From: Verrucomicrobiia bacterium
GTDB lineage: Bacteria; Verrucomicrobiota; Verrucomicrobiia; Verrucomicrobiales; Akkermansiaceae
Assembly (NCBI GenBank): GCA_030430455.1
Contig: JAUIJB010000003.1
Location: 1-64,000 of the forward strand
Length of the DNA: 64,000 nt
Direction of reading: 5' to 3'
Each line of letters starts with the position of its first letter. Position 1 is the first letter of the stretch. Shown here in pieces: positions 33,012 to 42,466 of the stretch. The notes under the pieces are model-generated. The model searched no databases and was not told the DNA's origin. It saw only the letters and a program-made list of their open reading frames with translations. The position numbers and the translations under genes are program-made.

Positions 33012-33212
33012 GTTTGCGGCAATTGCTGAAATCGACGGCTTTTCATCGCGATAACGAGGCTCGAGTTGCTTGGCTCAGTCGCGGTCAGGTTCGGGCTTGG
33101 CGGTGGTCGGATTCAACCCGAAAGGGTTTCATGCAAGCCCACGGCAGTCCCCTGACCGAACGTTCGGCGAGCCTGGGGATCTTTCAGCCAACCACGCGTC
33201 CCCGGCCGGCCG

Positions 33213-36074
33213 TCACGGCAGGTCGAAGGCGACGCGGTAGAAGGCGCCCGCATCGGGCGGCGAGGGGTCCTGGTAGTGGGTCGTCGGCGCCTGCCCGGGT
33301 ACCGTGTCGATCTCGCTCCAGCCGTCGAGGGTGGTCGAGCGCTCGACCCGGAACCCGATCCCCTCCGCGCCCGGCCAGCTGAACCCGCCGGTCCCGGCCT
33401 GGGTGATCCGGAAGGCCTCGCTCCCCGAGGTGGGGTCCAGCGCGAGCCGTTCCTCCACGGCATTGCTCGATCCATCGCCGTCGGGGTCGGACGAGGGCTG
33501 CTGGGCGAGGTCACCGAACCAGTCGAACTCCCAGGCGTCCGGCAGGCCGTCGGCGTCGCGATCGGAGGTCGCGCCGACCCGGGTGATCTCGACCGAAGAA
33601 AGCCGCAGCTCGCCCGCGGATCCCGTCGCCGCCAGCCGGAGGGACTGGCGGCTGCCGTCCGCGACGAAGGCGGCGTCCACCGCCGACTCGGCCGGGCCCA
33701 ATGTCCGGGTGCCCAGCGGGACTCCGTCGATCCACAACTCCAGCTCCGCGCCGGCGCTGGTCGCCGTGCCCACCACCCGGAGGTGATAGGTCTCGCCGGG
33801 CTCGAAGCCGTCGCAGGCCTGCCCGATGGCGCCGGCGCCCCCGAGGGAGGCGACCTGCCCGCCGCCCTGGGGAGTCACCCCGGCGCCGGGCTCGAATTCC
33901 CACACCATCCCGGCCGGCCGCGGCGTGGTGGCGCCGACGACGGGGAGCGAGAAGTCGAAGTTGCCGATCTCGATCGCATCCCGCTCGAAGCCGCCGAGGT
34001 CCGGGGCGGTGCCGGCGAAGGGAATGCCCACGTCGGTTCCCGCATCGACCAGGTCGCTGCCCGGAACCAGACGCATCAGCGGCACCACCGGCAGCTTGCC
34101 GTCGGGCTGGCGCGGCGCGCTCAGGAAGGACTCGTCGAGGCTGACGAAGTCCGCCGCGTCGACGGCCACCGCCAGGTCCCAGGCGTTGTGGCTGCTGTCG
34201 CAGGACGCCAGGTCGGCATTGGCCAGCTCCTCGAGGGTCGCGTCGATGCCGACGTTGTTGCGCAGGACGTGGTCGAAGCCCGGGACGTCGTCGTCGACCA
34301 GGGGGTCGGTGTCGTAGTTCAGCAGGTTGAAGTTGCGCCGGTTGCGCAGCGCGGTGTTGGCGATGAAGTCGAGCCCGCCGGGGTGGTGGTTGGCGTAGAA
34401 GCCGTTCTGCTTGTTGCCCACCGCCAGGCAGCCGCGCACCACGTGGCGCGGGATCGGGCTGGGTACGGAGCTCGGCGGCTTGCCATAGCCGCCCGCCTTG
34501 AAGCCGGTGCCGTCGCCGCGGCTGACCAGGCTGCCATTCTCCTCGCTGTAGCCGTTGTAGGCCGCCCAGCAGTCCTCGATGAGCACGGCGTGGTCGACGT
34601 TGATCAGGTCGAAGCCGTCGTCGCTGTTGAGCCAGGCGCGGCAGCCGCGGAAGACATTCCCCTCGTCGGCGCTGGCATGGCAGCCGAAGCCGTCGACATT
34701 GCCGCCCACCCCGCCCTCCGAGGTGTAGTCCCAGTTGCGGTAGGCGTCGCAGTGGAGCACCAGGTTGTCGCGGCCGTTGCCGATCCACATCCCGATCGCC
34801 TGGTTGTCGCGCAGGACCAGCCGCTCGTAGAGGTTGTGGCTGCCCTCGTTGTCGAAGCAGATCGACTGGGTGTGGGTGGTGATGTTGACCTGCACCCCGG
34901 TCACGGTGAGGCCGCGGAAATGGAGCCAGTCGGCGGTGACGTAGAAGGTGTAGATGCGGTAGCCCGCCGGGTTGACCGCGGTCATGTCGATCACCGGCTC
35001 CTCGCCGGGATAGGCCCAGTAGCGGATCGGGTTGCCCGCGGTGCCGCTCTTGTTCATGAGGAAGACCCGCGCGAAGATGCCGGTGTATTCGTCGACCTGG
35101 CCGACGTCGATCGCATGCGTGCCGCCGCGGAAGTAGACGGTGGTGCCGGGCGCGGCGGCCTGCTGGGCGCGGCCGATCGTCGCGAAGGGCTCGTCGATGC
35201 TCCCCGGGGCGGCGTCGTCGCCGTCGGGGGCGACGTAGAACACCGCGCCGCCGCCCGGATGGGCCAGGCCGTCGTTGGGGTCGGTCGCAGCCGTCTCCTC
35301 CGCCTCGTTGTCGAAGCCGTCGCCGTCGGGGTCCCCCGCGCCGTCCTCGAGCTCCAGCTCGGCGTCCGTTGCGATGCCGTCGTCGTCGCCGAAATGGCGG
35401 TCCTCCCAGCGGTCGTCGAGGCCGTCCTCGTCGCGGTCGCCTTCGCCATCGACGGTGCTGCCCGCGATCGACAGCCCGAGGTCGCGCGTCGTGTTGGGCG
35501 AGCCACCCGAGCTGCCGGCATTGCCGGTCTCGGTGTAGTAGTTGCCGGGCGCGAACAGGTCGGACCCGGTGTTGGAGTGGCGGATCGAGCCGATTCCCCC
35601 GCCCGCGGACTGGGTCAACTCGATGCCGTAGCCCGTGGTCCCGGCATTCCGCGCCGGCAGGAAGAAGACGTCGGCTCCGCTCAGGCTCAGGCGCAGGTTC
35701 GCGCCGCTGCTGGTGCCGCCGGTGGGCACCGTCAGGCTGTGGACGAGGGTGCCGGCCGACCAGGTCCCGGCGGTGACGTCGGCCAGCTGGTACACGCGGA
35801 GGACCAGGTCACCGGCGGTGCCATTGAGGGCGACCGACAGGACGAGCTCCTCGACATCGAGGGAATCGGCGAGCTGGAAGCTCTGGCGCAGCTCCCGCGC
35901 ATCGGTGATGCCGCGCGCACCGGGGCTGTTGGCCTCGGGGTCGAGGGTGAAGAGCGCGCCACCGACATCGTAGCCGCCGTCGGCCGAGAGCACGATGCCA
36001 CCGAGCGCCGCGGACGGCGCCGCAAGCGCGAGCATCAGGGCCACCAGCCCCGGGAATCGGCGATTCAATTCCAT
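33213..36074 (-). CDS. Secreted PL9-like pectate/rhamnogalacturonan lyase
   Basis: 953 residues with signal peptide (VALMLALAAPSAALG). An N-terminal beta-sandwich (30-200), a calcium-type spacer rich in D and E (about 208-270), then a right-handed beta-helix (275-640). The helix carries PL9 signatures: WLNSDDGFDLINVDHAV with the Ca2+-binding Asp cluster, and GDGTGFKAGGYG with the likely catalytic Lys, then HVVRGCLAVGNKQNGFYANHH. A jelly-roll and C-terminal Ca-repeat module (DRDADGLPDAWEFDWFGD) end the protein. It cuts polygalacturonate or rhamnogalacturonan outside or in the periplasm, making ends for GH105. The substrate choice within PL9 is not decided. Confidence 0.8.
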   Translation of the reverse strand: MELNRRFPGLVALMLALAAPSAALGGIVLSADGGYDVGGALFTLDPEANSPGARGITDARELRQSFQLADSLDVEELVLSVALNGTAGDLVLRVYQLADVTAGTWSAGTLVHSLTVPTGGTSSGANLRLSLSGADVFFLPARNAGTTGYGIELTQSAGGGIGSIRHSNTGSDLFAPGNYYTETGNAGSSGGSPNTTRDLGLSIAGSTVDGEGDRDEDGLDDRWEDRHFGDDDGIATDAELELEDGAGDPDGDGFDNEAEETAATDPNDGLAHPGGGAVFYVAPDGDDAAPGSIDEPFATIGRAQQAAAPGTTVYFRGGTHAIDVGQVDEYTGIFARVFLMNKSGTAGNPIRYWAYPGEEPVIDMTAVNPAGYRIYTFYVTADWLHFRGLTVTGVQVNITTHTQSICFDNEGSHNLYERLVLRDNQAIGMWIGNGRDNLVLHCDAYRNWDYTSEGGVGGNVDGFGCHASADEGNVFRGCRAWLNSDDGFDLINVDHAVLIEDCWAAYNGYSEENGSLVSRGDGTGFKAGGYGKPPSSVPSPIPRHVVRGCLAVGNKQNGFYANHHPGGLDFIANTALRNRRNFNLLNYDTDPLVDDDVPGFDHVLRNNVGIDATLEELANADLASCDSSHNAWDLAVAVDAADFVSLDESFLSAPRQPDGKLPVVPLMRLVPGSDLVDAGTDVGIPFAGTAPDLGGFERDAIEIGNFDFSLPVVGATTPRPAGMVWEFEPGAGVTPQGGGQVASLGGAGAIGQACDGFEPGETYHLRVVGTATSAGAELELWIDGVPLGTRTLGPAESAVDAAFVADGSRQSLRLAATGSAGELRLSSVEITRVGATSDRDADGLPDAWEFDWFGDLAQQPSSDPDGDGSSNAVEERLALDPTSGSEAFRITQAGTGGFSWPGAEGIGFRVERSTTLDGWSEIDTVPGQAPTTHYQDPSPPDAGAFYRVAFDLP

Positions 36075-36181
36075 GCTTCACCCTAATCGCTGTCAGCAGC
36101 CCGACCGATCCCCCGTTCGGGGCATGAGCCCGTATCCGTGAATCAACCCGACTCTCCTGGTCGCGTTCGAGGGCCGCAGCT

Positions 36182-36224
36182 GGATTCTGAAATCTGCGTC
36201 AATCTGCGTTCATCTGCGGTTTCC
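36182..36224. repeat. 42-bp repeat, inverted copy upstream of the PL9-like gene
   Basis: Inverted partner of 32970-33011: it ends CATCTGCGGTTTCC and starts GGATTCTGAAATCTGCG, matching the other copy in reverse complement with few differences. It lies between the PL9-like gene start and the GH43 stop. Confidence 0.7.
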
Positions 36225-36256
36225 CCACTCCAGGGCCCGCTTCATCATGCCCCGCA

Positions 36257-37270
36257 TCAATCCTCCCCGGCCAGCCAGGCGACCTCGTCGCGGGGCGCCT
36301 TGAAGATGGTGCCGTGGCGCAGGTTGGGCGGCATGTCGAGGCGGTCGGTCTCGTCCTTCCACTCCTCGAGGTCCTCCGAGCTGATGCACGAGTAGTGCTT
36401 GCTGGTGAAGGCGTCGGCGTAGACCAGCCAGCGACCGTCGTGGCGCAGCAGGCTGGGTCCCTCGACCTGCTCGCCGGGGCGGATCGACGAGCCGGGCCCG
36501 AGGATGGGGTCGCCGAGGTCGGAAAACTCCAGCGGTTTCCCCTCGCTGGCGGGCGCGAAGGCGAGCCGCAGGTTCTTGCCGCCGTCCTCGCGGAAGAGTT
36601 CCTTCTTCGCCACCATCACCCAGCGCTCGTTGGCGGGGTCGGGGTGGACGACCGGGTCGATCACGCTGTAGCCCGGGTCGTAGAACAGGCGGGCGGGCGA
36701 GAACTTCCCGCCGTCCTTCGTCCGGACGACGAAGCTGCGGTGGTCGAGGTCGTGGGCGATCGGGCTGTCGCCATCCTCGAGTTCGCGCGGGGTGGTCGAC
36801 GAGAACAGGATGAAGAAGTCGCCCCGCACCGGGTCGCGGTGGATCTCCGGCGCCCACACGTTGAGCGGCTGGTCGTCCTCCGGCAGCTCGGCGGGAAAGG
36901 GCCGCACCTGGGTCGGCTCGGACCAGTCCGCGAGGTCGCCGGAGCTGGCGTAGCCGAACACCCGGCCCTCCCAGTTGCTGGTCCAGACCATGTGGAAGGT
37001 GCCGTCGTGGAACAGGATCGAGGGGTCGCGGGTCAGCGACTGGTCGGGCCACTTCGGCGGCGCGAAGACCGGCTTGTCGTCGTTGAGCGGCTCGAAGTGG
37101 AAGCCGTCGTCGCTGGCGGCGAGGAACACGCCGGTCTCCCCGTTGCCGCGGAAGTACGACAGGATGAAGACCTCGTCCTTGGCCGCATCGGCGCCATCGG
37201 CCGCGCCGGCAGCTCCGGCCACCATCGGCAGCAGGCCGGCTCCGAGCAGGGAAATCACGCCTGGCCTCAT
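36257..37270 (-). CDS. Secreted GH43-like five-bladed propeller glycosidase
   Basis: 337 residues with signal peptide (VISLLGAGLLPMVAGAAGA). Five-bladed-propeller motifs are SLTRDPSILFHDGTFHMVW (candidate catalytic base Asp), NVWAPEIHRD and VEGPSLLRHDGRWLVYADA (candidate acid Glu), as in GH43 arabinanases and arabinofuranosidases. Its ATG overlaps the GH2 stop by one base (TGATG), so translation is coupled. Probably acts on arabinan or galactan side chains. GH32 is the alternative family, less likely from the motif spacing. Confidence 0.75.
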   Translation of the reverse strand: MRPGVISLLGAGLLPMVAGAAGAADGADAAKDEVFILSYFRGNGETGVFLAASDDGFHFEPLNDDKPVFAPPKWPDQSLTRDPSILFHDGTFHMVWTSNWEGRVFGYASSGDLADWSEPTQVRPFPAELPEDDQPLNVWAPEIHRDPVRGDFFILFSSTTPRELEDGDSPIAHDLDHRSFVVRTKDGGKFSPARLFYDPGYSVIDPVVHPDPANERWVMVAKKELFREDGGKNLRLAFAPASEGKPLEFSDLGDPILGPGSSIRPGEQVEGPSLLRHDGRWLVYADAFTSKHYSCISSEDLEEWKDETDRLDMPPNLRHGTIFKAPRDEVAWLAGED

Positions 37271-39549
37271 CACTTCGCGTCGATTTCGACCTTGGCGGAC
37301 TCCAGGCCCTCCGAGCTGGCCGTGACCACGATCGTGCCCTCGCCCGTCGCCCGGACGATCGCCAGGCAGCGGCCCTGGAAGGCCGAGCGCTTGTCGCCGA
37401 CGAAGGACTCGTGGCTGGTGATCGAGCCGTTGTCGACCGCGACCAGCTCGCCCGGCCCCGCGACCTCGAAGCGGACCTCGTTGGACGAGCGCGGGCAGGT
37501 GTTGCCGGCGGCGTCCTGGACCCGCACCTCGATGTGGGCGACGCGTTCGAAGTCCTCGGTGAGGGAGCCGACGTCGCTGCCGACCGCCAGCTTGGCGGGC
37601 TCGCCCGCGGTGGCCACCTCGTCGACGGCGACCTCCTCGCCGCCGCGGCGCGCGACGGCCTTCAGGGTGCCCTTCTCGAAGGGGACGTTCCAGTTCAGCT
37701 GGATGTCCTTCTTGACCTTCTTGGTGCCGAGCGACTCGCCGTTGAGGAACAACTCGACCTCGTCGGCATTGCTGTAGATCTCGACCTTCTGCTCGTCGTC
37801 GTTCTCGGGGGTCCAGTCGGGGAAGAGCACCTGGCGGCGCTTCCACTCGACCACCTCGTAGCCCGGGTCCGGCGGGGTCGCCTCGGTCGGCGCCAGGCGG
37901 CGGAAGATTTTCACCATCGGCTTCTCGCTCCACCAGCTCATGCGCTCCCAGCCGCGCGGCTGGACCCAGCCGGTGCGGTCGAGCAGGCCGGCATTGAAGC
38001 TGGTGACCGGCCAGCTGCGGGCCTCGCCGAGGTAGTCGATGCCGCACCACAGGAACTGGCCGGCGTGCTGCGGGTTGTCGCGGCAGTGGAACCAGGTGCT
38101 GCGCTCGTGGCCCTGCTCGGTGCCGACGATCTTGCGGCTCGGGTCGTCCTTCCACGCCTGCAGCAGCTCGAGGTCGCGGTAGTTGGTGCCGATCACGTCG
38201 AGCTTGTCGGCGAGCCCGTTGTCGTAGTCGTGGGTGACGTTCGGCCGGAACAGCGCCTGGGTGACCGGGCGGCTCGGGTCCTCCTCGTGGCAGACGCGGA
38301 CCAGGTCGTCGAGGATCCCCTTGGCGAGTTCCTCGTCATGGGTGTCGCGGATCTCGTTGCCGACGCTGTAGAGGACCACGCTCGGGTGATTGCGGTCGCG
38401 CCGCACCATCGCCCGCAGGTCGCGCTCCCACCAGTCCTTGAAGAACTTGTGATAGTCGTGCGGGTTCTTGCCCTTGGTCCAGCAGTCGAAGGACTCGTCC
38501 ATGACCAGGAAGCCCATCCGGTCGCAGAGGTCGAGGAAGCCGGGGTCGGGCGGGTTGTGGGCGCTGCGGATCGCGTTCACGCCGAGCTCGCGGAGCCGGG
38601 TGAAGCGGCGCTTCCACACGTCCAGCGGGACCGCCGCGCCGACCGCGCCGCCGTCGTGGTGCAGGCACACGCCCTTGAGCTTGAGGTTCTCGCCGTTGAG
38701 CCAGAAGCCGGTGTCGGCGCGGAACTCCGCCTTGCGGATGCCGAAGGTGACCGGAACCGAGTCGACCACCTCGCCCTCGTCGTGGAGCTCGACCACCATC
38801 CGGTAGAGCTCGGGCGAGTCGACCCCCCAAAGCCTCGGCTCGGGGACCTTCACCGTGAAGTCGTCGCCGTCGCGCCAGACCTCGAACCGCTGCTTGCCAT
38901 CCGGATCGAAGACCCGGACCCGCGACCTCAGGTCCTTCGCCGCGTCGCGGCGCTCGAGTTGAACCCGCACCACCGCCTCCTCGTCGTTGACCACCGGGGT
39001 GGTCACGAAGACGCCGTCGGGCACGATGCTGGCGGCGTCGGCCAGCACCAGGCGGACGTGGCGGTAGATGCCGGCGCCGGTGTACCAGCGCGAGGCCGGC
39101 TGCGCCGTGGTGTCGCTGCGGACCACCAGGACGTTCTCGCCCTCCTTCAGCTTGCCGGCGAGGTCGCAGCGGAAGGTCGAGTAGCCGTAGGGCCACTCGC
39201 CGACCTTCTCGCCGTTGAGCCAGACCGTGCTGTTGGCCATCACGCCGTCGAACTCGACCCAGGCCGGGCCGTCGTGCGCGGGGGCCTCGAAGGTCCTGCG
39301 GTACCAGGAGCTGCCGCTGGGCAGCCAGCCGCCGGCGCCGCCGGTCGGGGCGTCCTTCTTGAACTCGCCGGCGATGCTCCAGTCATGCGGGACGTCGACC
39401 GACTCCCAGGCGGAGTCGTCGAAGTCCGCGCCGCTGGCGCCGTCGGCGTCGCCCTGGTGGAACTTCCAGCCCGCGTCGAGCGGGCGGGTCTCGCGCCCGG
39501 AGGCGGCGAGCGCCAGGGCGAGGCTGAGGAACGGGATGAGTGCTTTCAT
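37270..39549 (-). CDS. Secreted GH2 beta-galactosidase-like enzyme
   Basis: About 759 residues with signal peptide (MKALIPFLSLALALAASG). Modules in order: sugar-binding jelly-roll (ARYRRTFEAPAHDG region), immunoglobulin-like part, TIM barrel with acid/base Glu399 (SVGNEIRD) and nucleophile Glu478 (GTEQGHE), then DUF4982-like and C-terminal Ig-like domains. Length and order fit GH2 enzymes of the pectic galactan type. It starts 28 bp after GH28 and ends overlapping GH43. An ATG 12 bp upstream (39561) is possible; the signal peptide favours 39549. Confidence 0.88.
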   Translation of the reverse strand: MKALIPFLSLALALAASGRETRPLDAGWKFHQGDADGASGADFDDSAWESVDVPHDWSIAGEFKKDAPTGGAGGWLPSGSSWYRRTFEAPAHDGPAWVEFDGVMANSTVWLNGEKVGEWPYGYSTFRCDLAGKLKEGENVLVVRSDTTAQPASRWYTGAGIYRHVRLVLADAASIVPDGVFVTTPVVNDEEAVVRVQLERRDAAKDLRSRVRVFDPDGKQRFEVWRDGDDFTVKVPEPRLWGVDSPELYRMVVELHDEGEVVDSVPVTFGIRKAEFRADTGFWLNGENLKLKGVCLHHDGGAVGAAVPLDVWKRRFTRLRELGVNAIRSAHNPPDPGFLDLCDRMGFLVMDESFDCWTKGKNPHDYHKFFKDWWERDLRAMVRRDRNHPSVVLYSVGNEIRDTHDEELAKGILDDLVRVCHEEDPSRPVTQALFRPNVTHDYDNGLADKLDVIGTNYRDLELLQAWKDDPSRKIVGTEQGHERSTWFHCRDNPQHAGQFLWCGIDYLGEARSWPVTSFNAGLLDRTGWVQPRGWERMSWWSEKPMVKIFRRLAPTEATPPDPGYEVVEWKRRQVLFPDWTPENDDEQKVEIYSNADEVELFLNGESLGTKKVKKDIQLNWNVPFEKGTLKAVARRGGEEVAVDEVATAGEPAKLAVGSDVGSLTEDFERVAHIEVRVQDAAGNTCPRSSNEVRFEVAGPGELVAVDNGSITSHESFVGDKRSAFQGRCLAIVRATGEGTIVVTASSEGLESAKVEIDAK

Positions 39550-39576
39550 GAGGGATTGCATCGAAGGTTGCCGCGA

Positions 39577-41064
39577 TCAGTCGTCCTCCGAACCGACCCC
39601 GACGCCGAGCTGGACCGCGTCGGCATCGGCCTTGTCGACCTCGTCGACGCTCTTCTGCCAGGCCTCGGCGGAGAGTTCGCCGGGCGCGGGCGGCTCGACG
39701 CCCTCGCAGTTGTCCAGCTTGACCGGCTTGCCGTCGACCGTGCGCAGCGTGACGTCCTCGAAGCTCCAGTCCGCGGCGTTGGCGATCTCGCCGGCGGTCT
39801 TCGCCTCGATCGTCACGTTCTTCAGCTCGATCCCGCGGATCGGCTTCTCCGGGTAGGCATTGGCGTGGATCGCGCGGTCCGCCCCGGTGGCGACCACGTC
39901 CTCGATGACGATGTCACGCACCAGCGGGATCCCCTTCTCCGGCGGCTCGACGTGGGTGGTCATCACCTTCCAGTGGCGCGGGATCTCGTCGGGATCGACG
40001 TCGTCCGGCAGCGTCGGATAGCTGTAGGCCGGATACCAGTTGAGCTCGAAGTGGATCGGGTTCTTCACCGCCATCATCTTGAGCCCCTTGATGCGGATGT
40101 TCTCGGCGCCGCCGCCGCGGACCCGCGCCGACTTGATGCGCACGCCGTTGCTGGTGCCCAGCGCGGTGAGGTTCTCCACCGTGACGTTGCGGATCACCCC
40201 GGAGGTCTCGCTGCCGAGCGTCAGCATGCCGTGACCCGAGCGGGTGATGCAGTTGCGGATGGTGATGTTCTCGCAGGGGCGGTTGACCCGCAGGCCGTCC
40301 GAGTCGCGGCCCGCCTTGAGGCAGATGTTGTCGTCGTTGCAGTCGATGTCGCAGTTCTGGACCAGCACGTCCTTGGACGAGTCGATGTCGACCCCGTCCG
40401 AGCTCGGGCCGAAGCCGCCGATGTTGGCGCGGATCTTCACGCCGTCGACGACGACCTTCTCGCTGTAGGTCACCGTCACGCTCCAGAACCCGGAGCGCAG
40501 CACGCTGACGTCGCGGATCTCGACGTCCTTCGAGTCATAGACCGCCAGCGCGCGCACGCGCTTGCAGTCGTAGTCGACCGCCCAGCGCAGGCCGCGCTCG
40601 CGGTAGCCCTTGAGCATCCCGCTCTCGCCGTCCTCGCCCCAGAACTTGTGCCACCAGTAGCTGCCGTTGCCGTCGATCGCGCCCTTGCCGGTGATCTTGG
40701 CACCGGACTCCTCGTAGATGTTGACCAGGGCGGCCGGCCACTCCATCTCGATCCCGGCGACCCGCGTCGGCCGGTCCGGGAACAGGTCGTCGTCCTGGAT
40801 CGCCTGGATCGTCACGCCCTCGTCGAGGTGCAGCTCGACGCCCGACTTCACGAAGATCGCACCGCTCGGGTAGAGGCCCTCGTCGAACACGACCGTCCCG
40901 CCGCCGGCCTCGGCCGCGGCATCGATCGCCTTCTGGATCGCCTCGGTGTTGTTGCCCTTGTCGCCGGGCTTGGCGCCGTAGTCGTTGGCCTTGAACTCGG
41001 CGGCCGGAAGGGCCGGAAGGGCGCCGAGAAGGAGGGTGCTGGTCAGGATCGTGCGGATGGTCAT
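39577..41064 (-). CDS. Secreted GH28 polygalacturonase-type enzyme
   Basis: 495 residues with signal peptide (ILTSTLLLGALPALPAAEF). GH28 active-site motifs are complete: SSDGVDID, CNDDNIC with Asp244/Asp245, SGHGMLTLGSE with His278, and GVRIKS. The right-handed beta-helix is evident in the repeated hydrophobic ladders. It hydrolyses galacturonan or alternating rhamnogalacturonan; which one cannot be read here. Its ATG overlaps the GH105 stop (4 bp), so both are co-translated. The acidic tail (DEVDKADADAVQ) is an addition beyond the usual end. Confidence 0.92.
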   Translation of the reverse strand: MTIRTILTSTLLLGALPALPAAEFKANDYGAKPGDKGNNTEAIQKAIDAAAEAGGGTVVFDEGLYPSGAIFVKSGVELHLDEGVTIQAIQDDDLFPDRPTRVAGIEMEWPAALVNIYEESGAKITGKGAIDGNGSYWWHKFWGEDGESGMLKGYRERGLRWAVDYDCKRVRALAVYDSKDVEIRDVSVLRSGFWSVTVTYSEKVVVDGVKIRANIGGFGPSSDGVDIDSSKDVLVQNCDIDCNDDNICLKAGRDSDGLRVNRPCENITIRNCITRSGHGMLTLGSETSGVIRNVTVENLTALGTSNGVRIKSARVRGGGAENIRIKGLKMMAVKNPIHFELNWYPAYSYPTLPDDVDPDEIPRHWKVMTTHVEPPEKGIPLVRDIVIEDVVATGADRAIHANAYPEKPIRGIELKNVTIEAKTAGEIANAADWSFEDVTLRTVDGKPVKLDNCEGVEPPAPGELSAEAWQKSVDEVDKADADAVQLGVGVGSEDD

Positions 41065-42182
41065 GGTTCGTTTGCCTTGGATTTCTCGAGGAGGGCGGTG
41101 GCCGACCACAGGATCGGCGCCTGGCCGTGCAGGTCGCCGGTCGCCCGCGGGCGGTCGAGGTAGAACTGGGTGCTGTGCCCCTTGTCGGTGCCGATGCAGA
41201 CCTCGCGGACGAGGGCCTCGTCGTTGATGTAGCCGGTCAGGGCGATCCACGCCTTGCGCGCCGCCGGGCCGTACTCCTTCGCGTCGAGCCAGCCGTTGCG
41301 GACGCCGGTCACGAAGGCGAAGGTGAACATGCCGGTGCACGAGGTCTCGGGCCAGGACTCCGGATTGTCGAGCAGCTGGCGCCACATGCCGTCGTCGTCC
41401 TGGGTCTCCTTCAGCGCCGCCATCATGGCGCGGTAGCCCTTGAGGATCCGCGCGTGATCCTTGTGATCCTGCGGAAGCTCGCTGAGCAGCTCGGCCATGC
41501 CGGCCGCCACCCAGCCGTTGCCGCGACCCCAGTAGTAGGCCGAGTCGTCGCCGTGGTGGAACAGGCCGTTGGGCTTCTGCAGCTTGTCGAGGTAGGCCAC
41601 CATCGCCCGCGCCGCGCGGTCGAGGTAGACCGCGTCGCCCGTCGCGCGGAACGCCTGGGTCTGGGCGATCGGGATCATGTACATGTCGTCGATCCAGTAG
41701 CGCGCCTCGGCGGTCACGCCGTCGTCGGTGGTCTCCTCCCACTGGCCGTCGGCGAGCTCCTTGCCGAGGGCGAGCGCGCGCTTGTCGCCATTGAGCATGG
41801 CGATCTCGAAGGGCACGGCGCTGACCATGCGGTAGTCGACGTGGCGCATGTGGTTGATGTGCTCCTTGCGCTCATCGGTCAGGTAGGGCTCGAACTTGGC
41901 GATGAGCTTCTTCTCGAGCGCCTCGTCCCCGGCCACGTCGGCGAAGGTCAGGGCGCCGTACCAGACGCAGGCCTCCGGGTAGATCACCCCGAGGTGGGCC
42001 TTCTGCGGGTTCGTCTCGTGGCGGAACTTGCGGGTGAGGAACTCCTCGGACACCCCCTTACCGACCGCCTTGGGGTCGGCGCCGTCGGGCCAGTCCGAAA
42101 AATACGATTTCCCGGGGTCGTCCCCGGCCGCGAGGGCGGGAACCACGAGGGCCAGGGTGGCAAGCAGCGATGGAAGTTTCAT
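41061..42182 (-). CDS. Secreted GH105 unsaturated rhamnogalacturonyl hydrolase
   Basis: 373 residues with signal peptide (SLLATLALVVPALAAG). Alpha/alpha barrel with YWIDDMYMIPIAQ (catalytic Asp region) and YYWGRGNGWVAAGMAELL, then ETSCTGMFTFAFVTG; the usual length for YteR/GH105. It removes unsaturated galacturonate from lyase products. First gene of the tight GH105-GH28-GH2-GH43 operon and divergent from GH106. A second GH105 in the window (30922-32910) is of another architecture. Confidence 0.9.
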   Translation of the reverse strand: MKLPSLLATLALVVPALAAGDDPGKSYFSDWPDGADPKAVGKGVSEEFLTRKFRHETNPQKAHLGVIYPEACVWYGALTFADVAGDEALEKKLIAKFEPYLTDERKEHINHMRHVDYRMVSAVPFEIAMLNGDKRALALGKELADGQWEETTDDGVTAEARYWIDDMYMIPIAQTQAFRATGDAVYLDRAARAMVAYLDKLQKPNGLFHHGDDSAYYWGRGNGWVAAGMAELLSELPQDHKDHARILKGYRAMMAALKETQDDDGMWRQLLDNPESWPETSCTGMFTFAFVTGVRNGWLDAKEYGPAARKAWIALTGYINDEALVREVCIGTDKGHSTQFYLDRPRATGDLHGQAPILWSATALLEKSKANEP

Positions 42183-42466
42183 GGGCGTCTGGATCGGGGC
42201 GGTGTCGGGGCGATGTCGGGGAGGCCGGGGCGGCACGGGTGCCGCCTCGGCGCAATTGGCCACAACACGTCCCAACCAAGCGAGGTCTTTCGTCGGCGCA
42301 ATACCCCAATCGGTCAGCAGCAGCCGGGGGGAACCGGCGAAGTAACCCACTTGCGGGATGCCGCGATGGAAATCGCCCCCGTCCGGCGACGTAAGACGAC
42401 CTCGGGGCTGGCGCCGCGGCCGCGATCCGCCATGGTTCCCACCTTTCCAATCGACCCGACCCAACC
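42183..42466. promoter_or_regulatory. Divergent promoter region between GH105 and GH106
   Basis: About 284 bp between divergent gene starts. It contains a perfect hairpin GGCGGCA-CGGG-TGCCGCC (42229-42246) and an 11-bp direct repeat GGGGCGGTGTC / GGGGCGATGTC (42196-42206, 42207-42217). No copy of the 22003-22016 palindrome is present. Both genes are probably controlled from here, but no promoter can be fixed with confidence. Confidence 0.35.

Noticed and set aside
36257-38155. 632-residue frame joining GH43 to a long N-terminal part
   Set aside because: The extra part is the complement of the GH2 gene; the signal peptide at ATG 37270 marks the true start.
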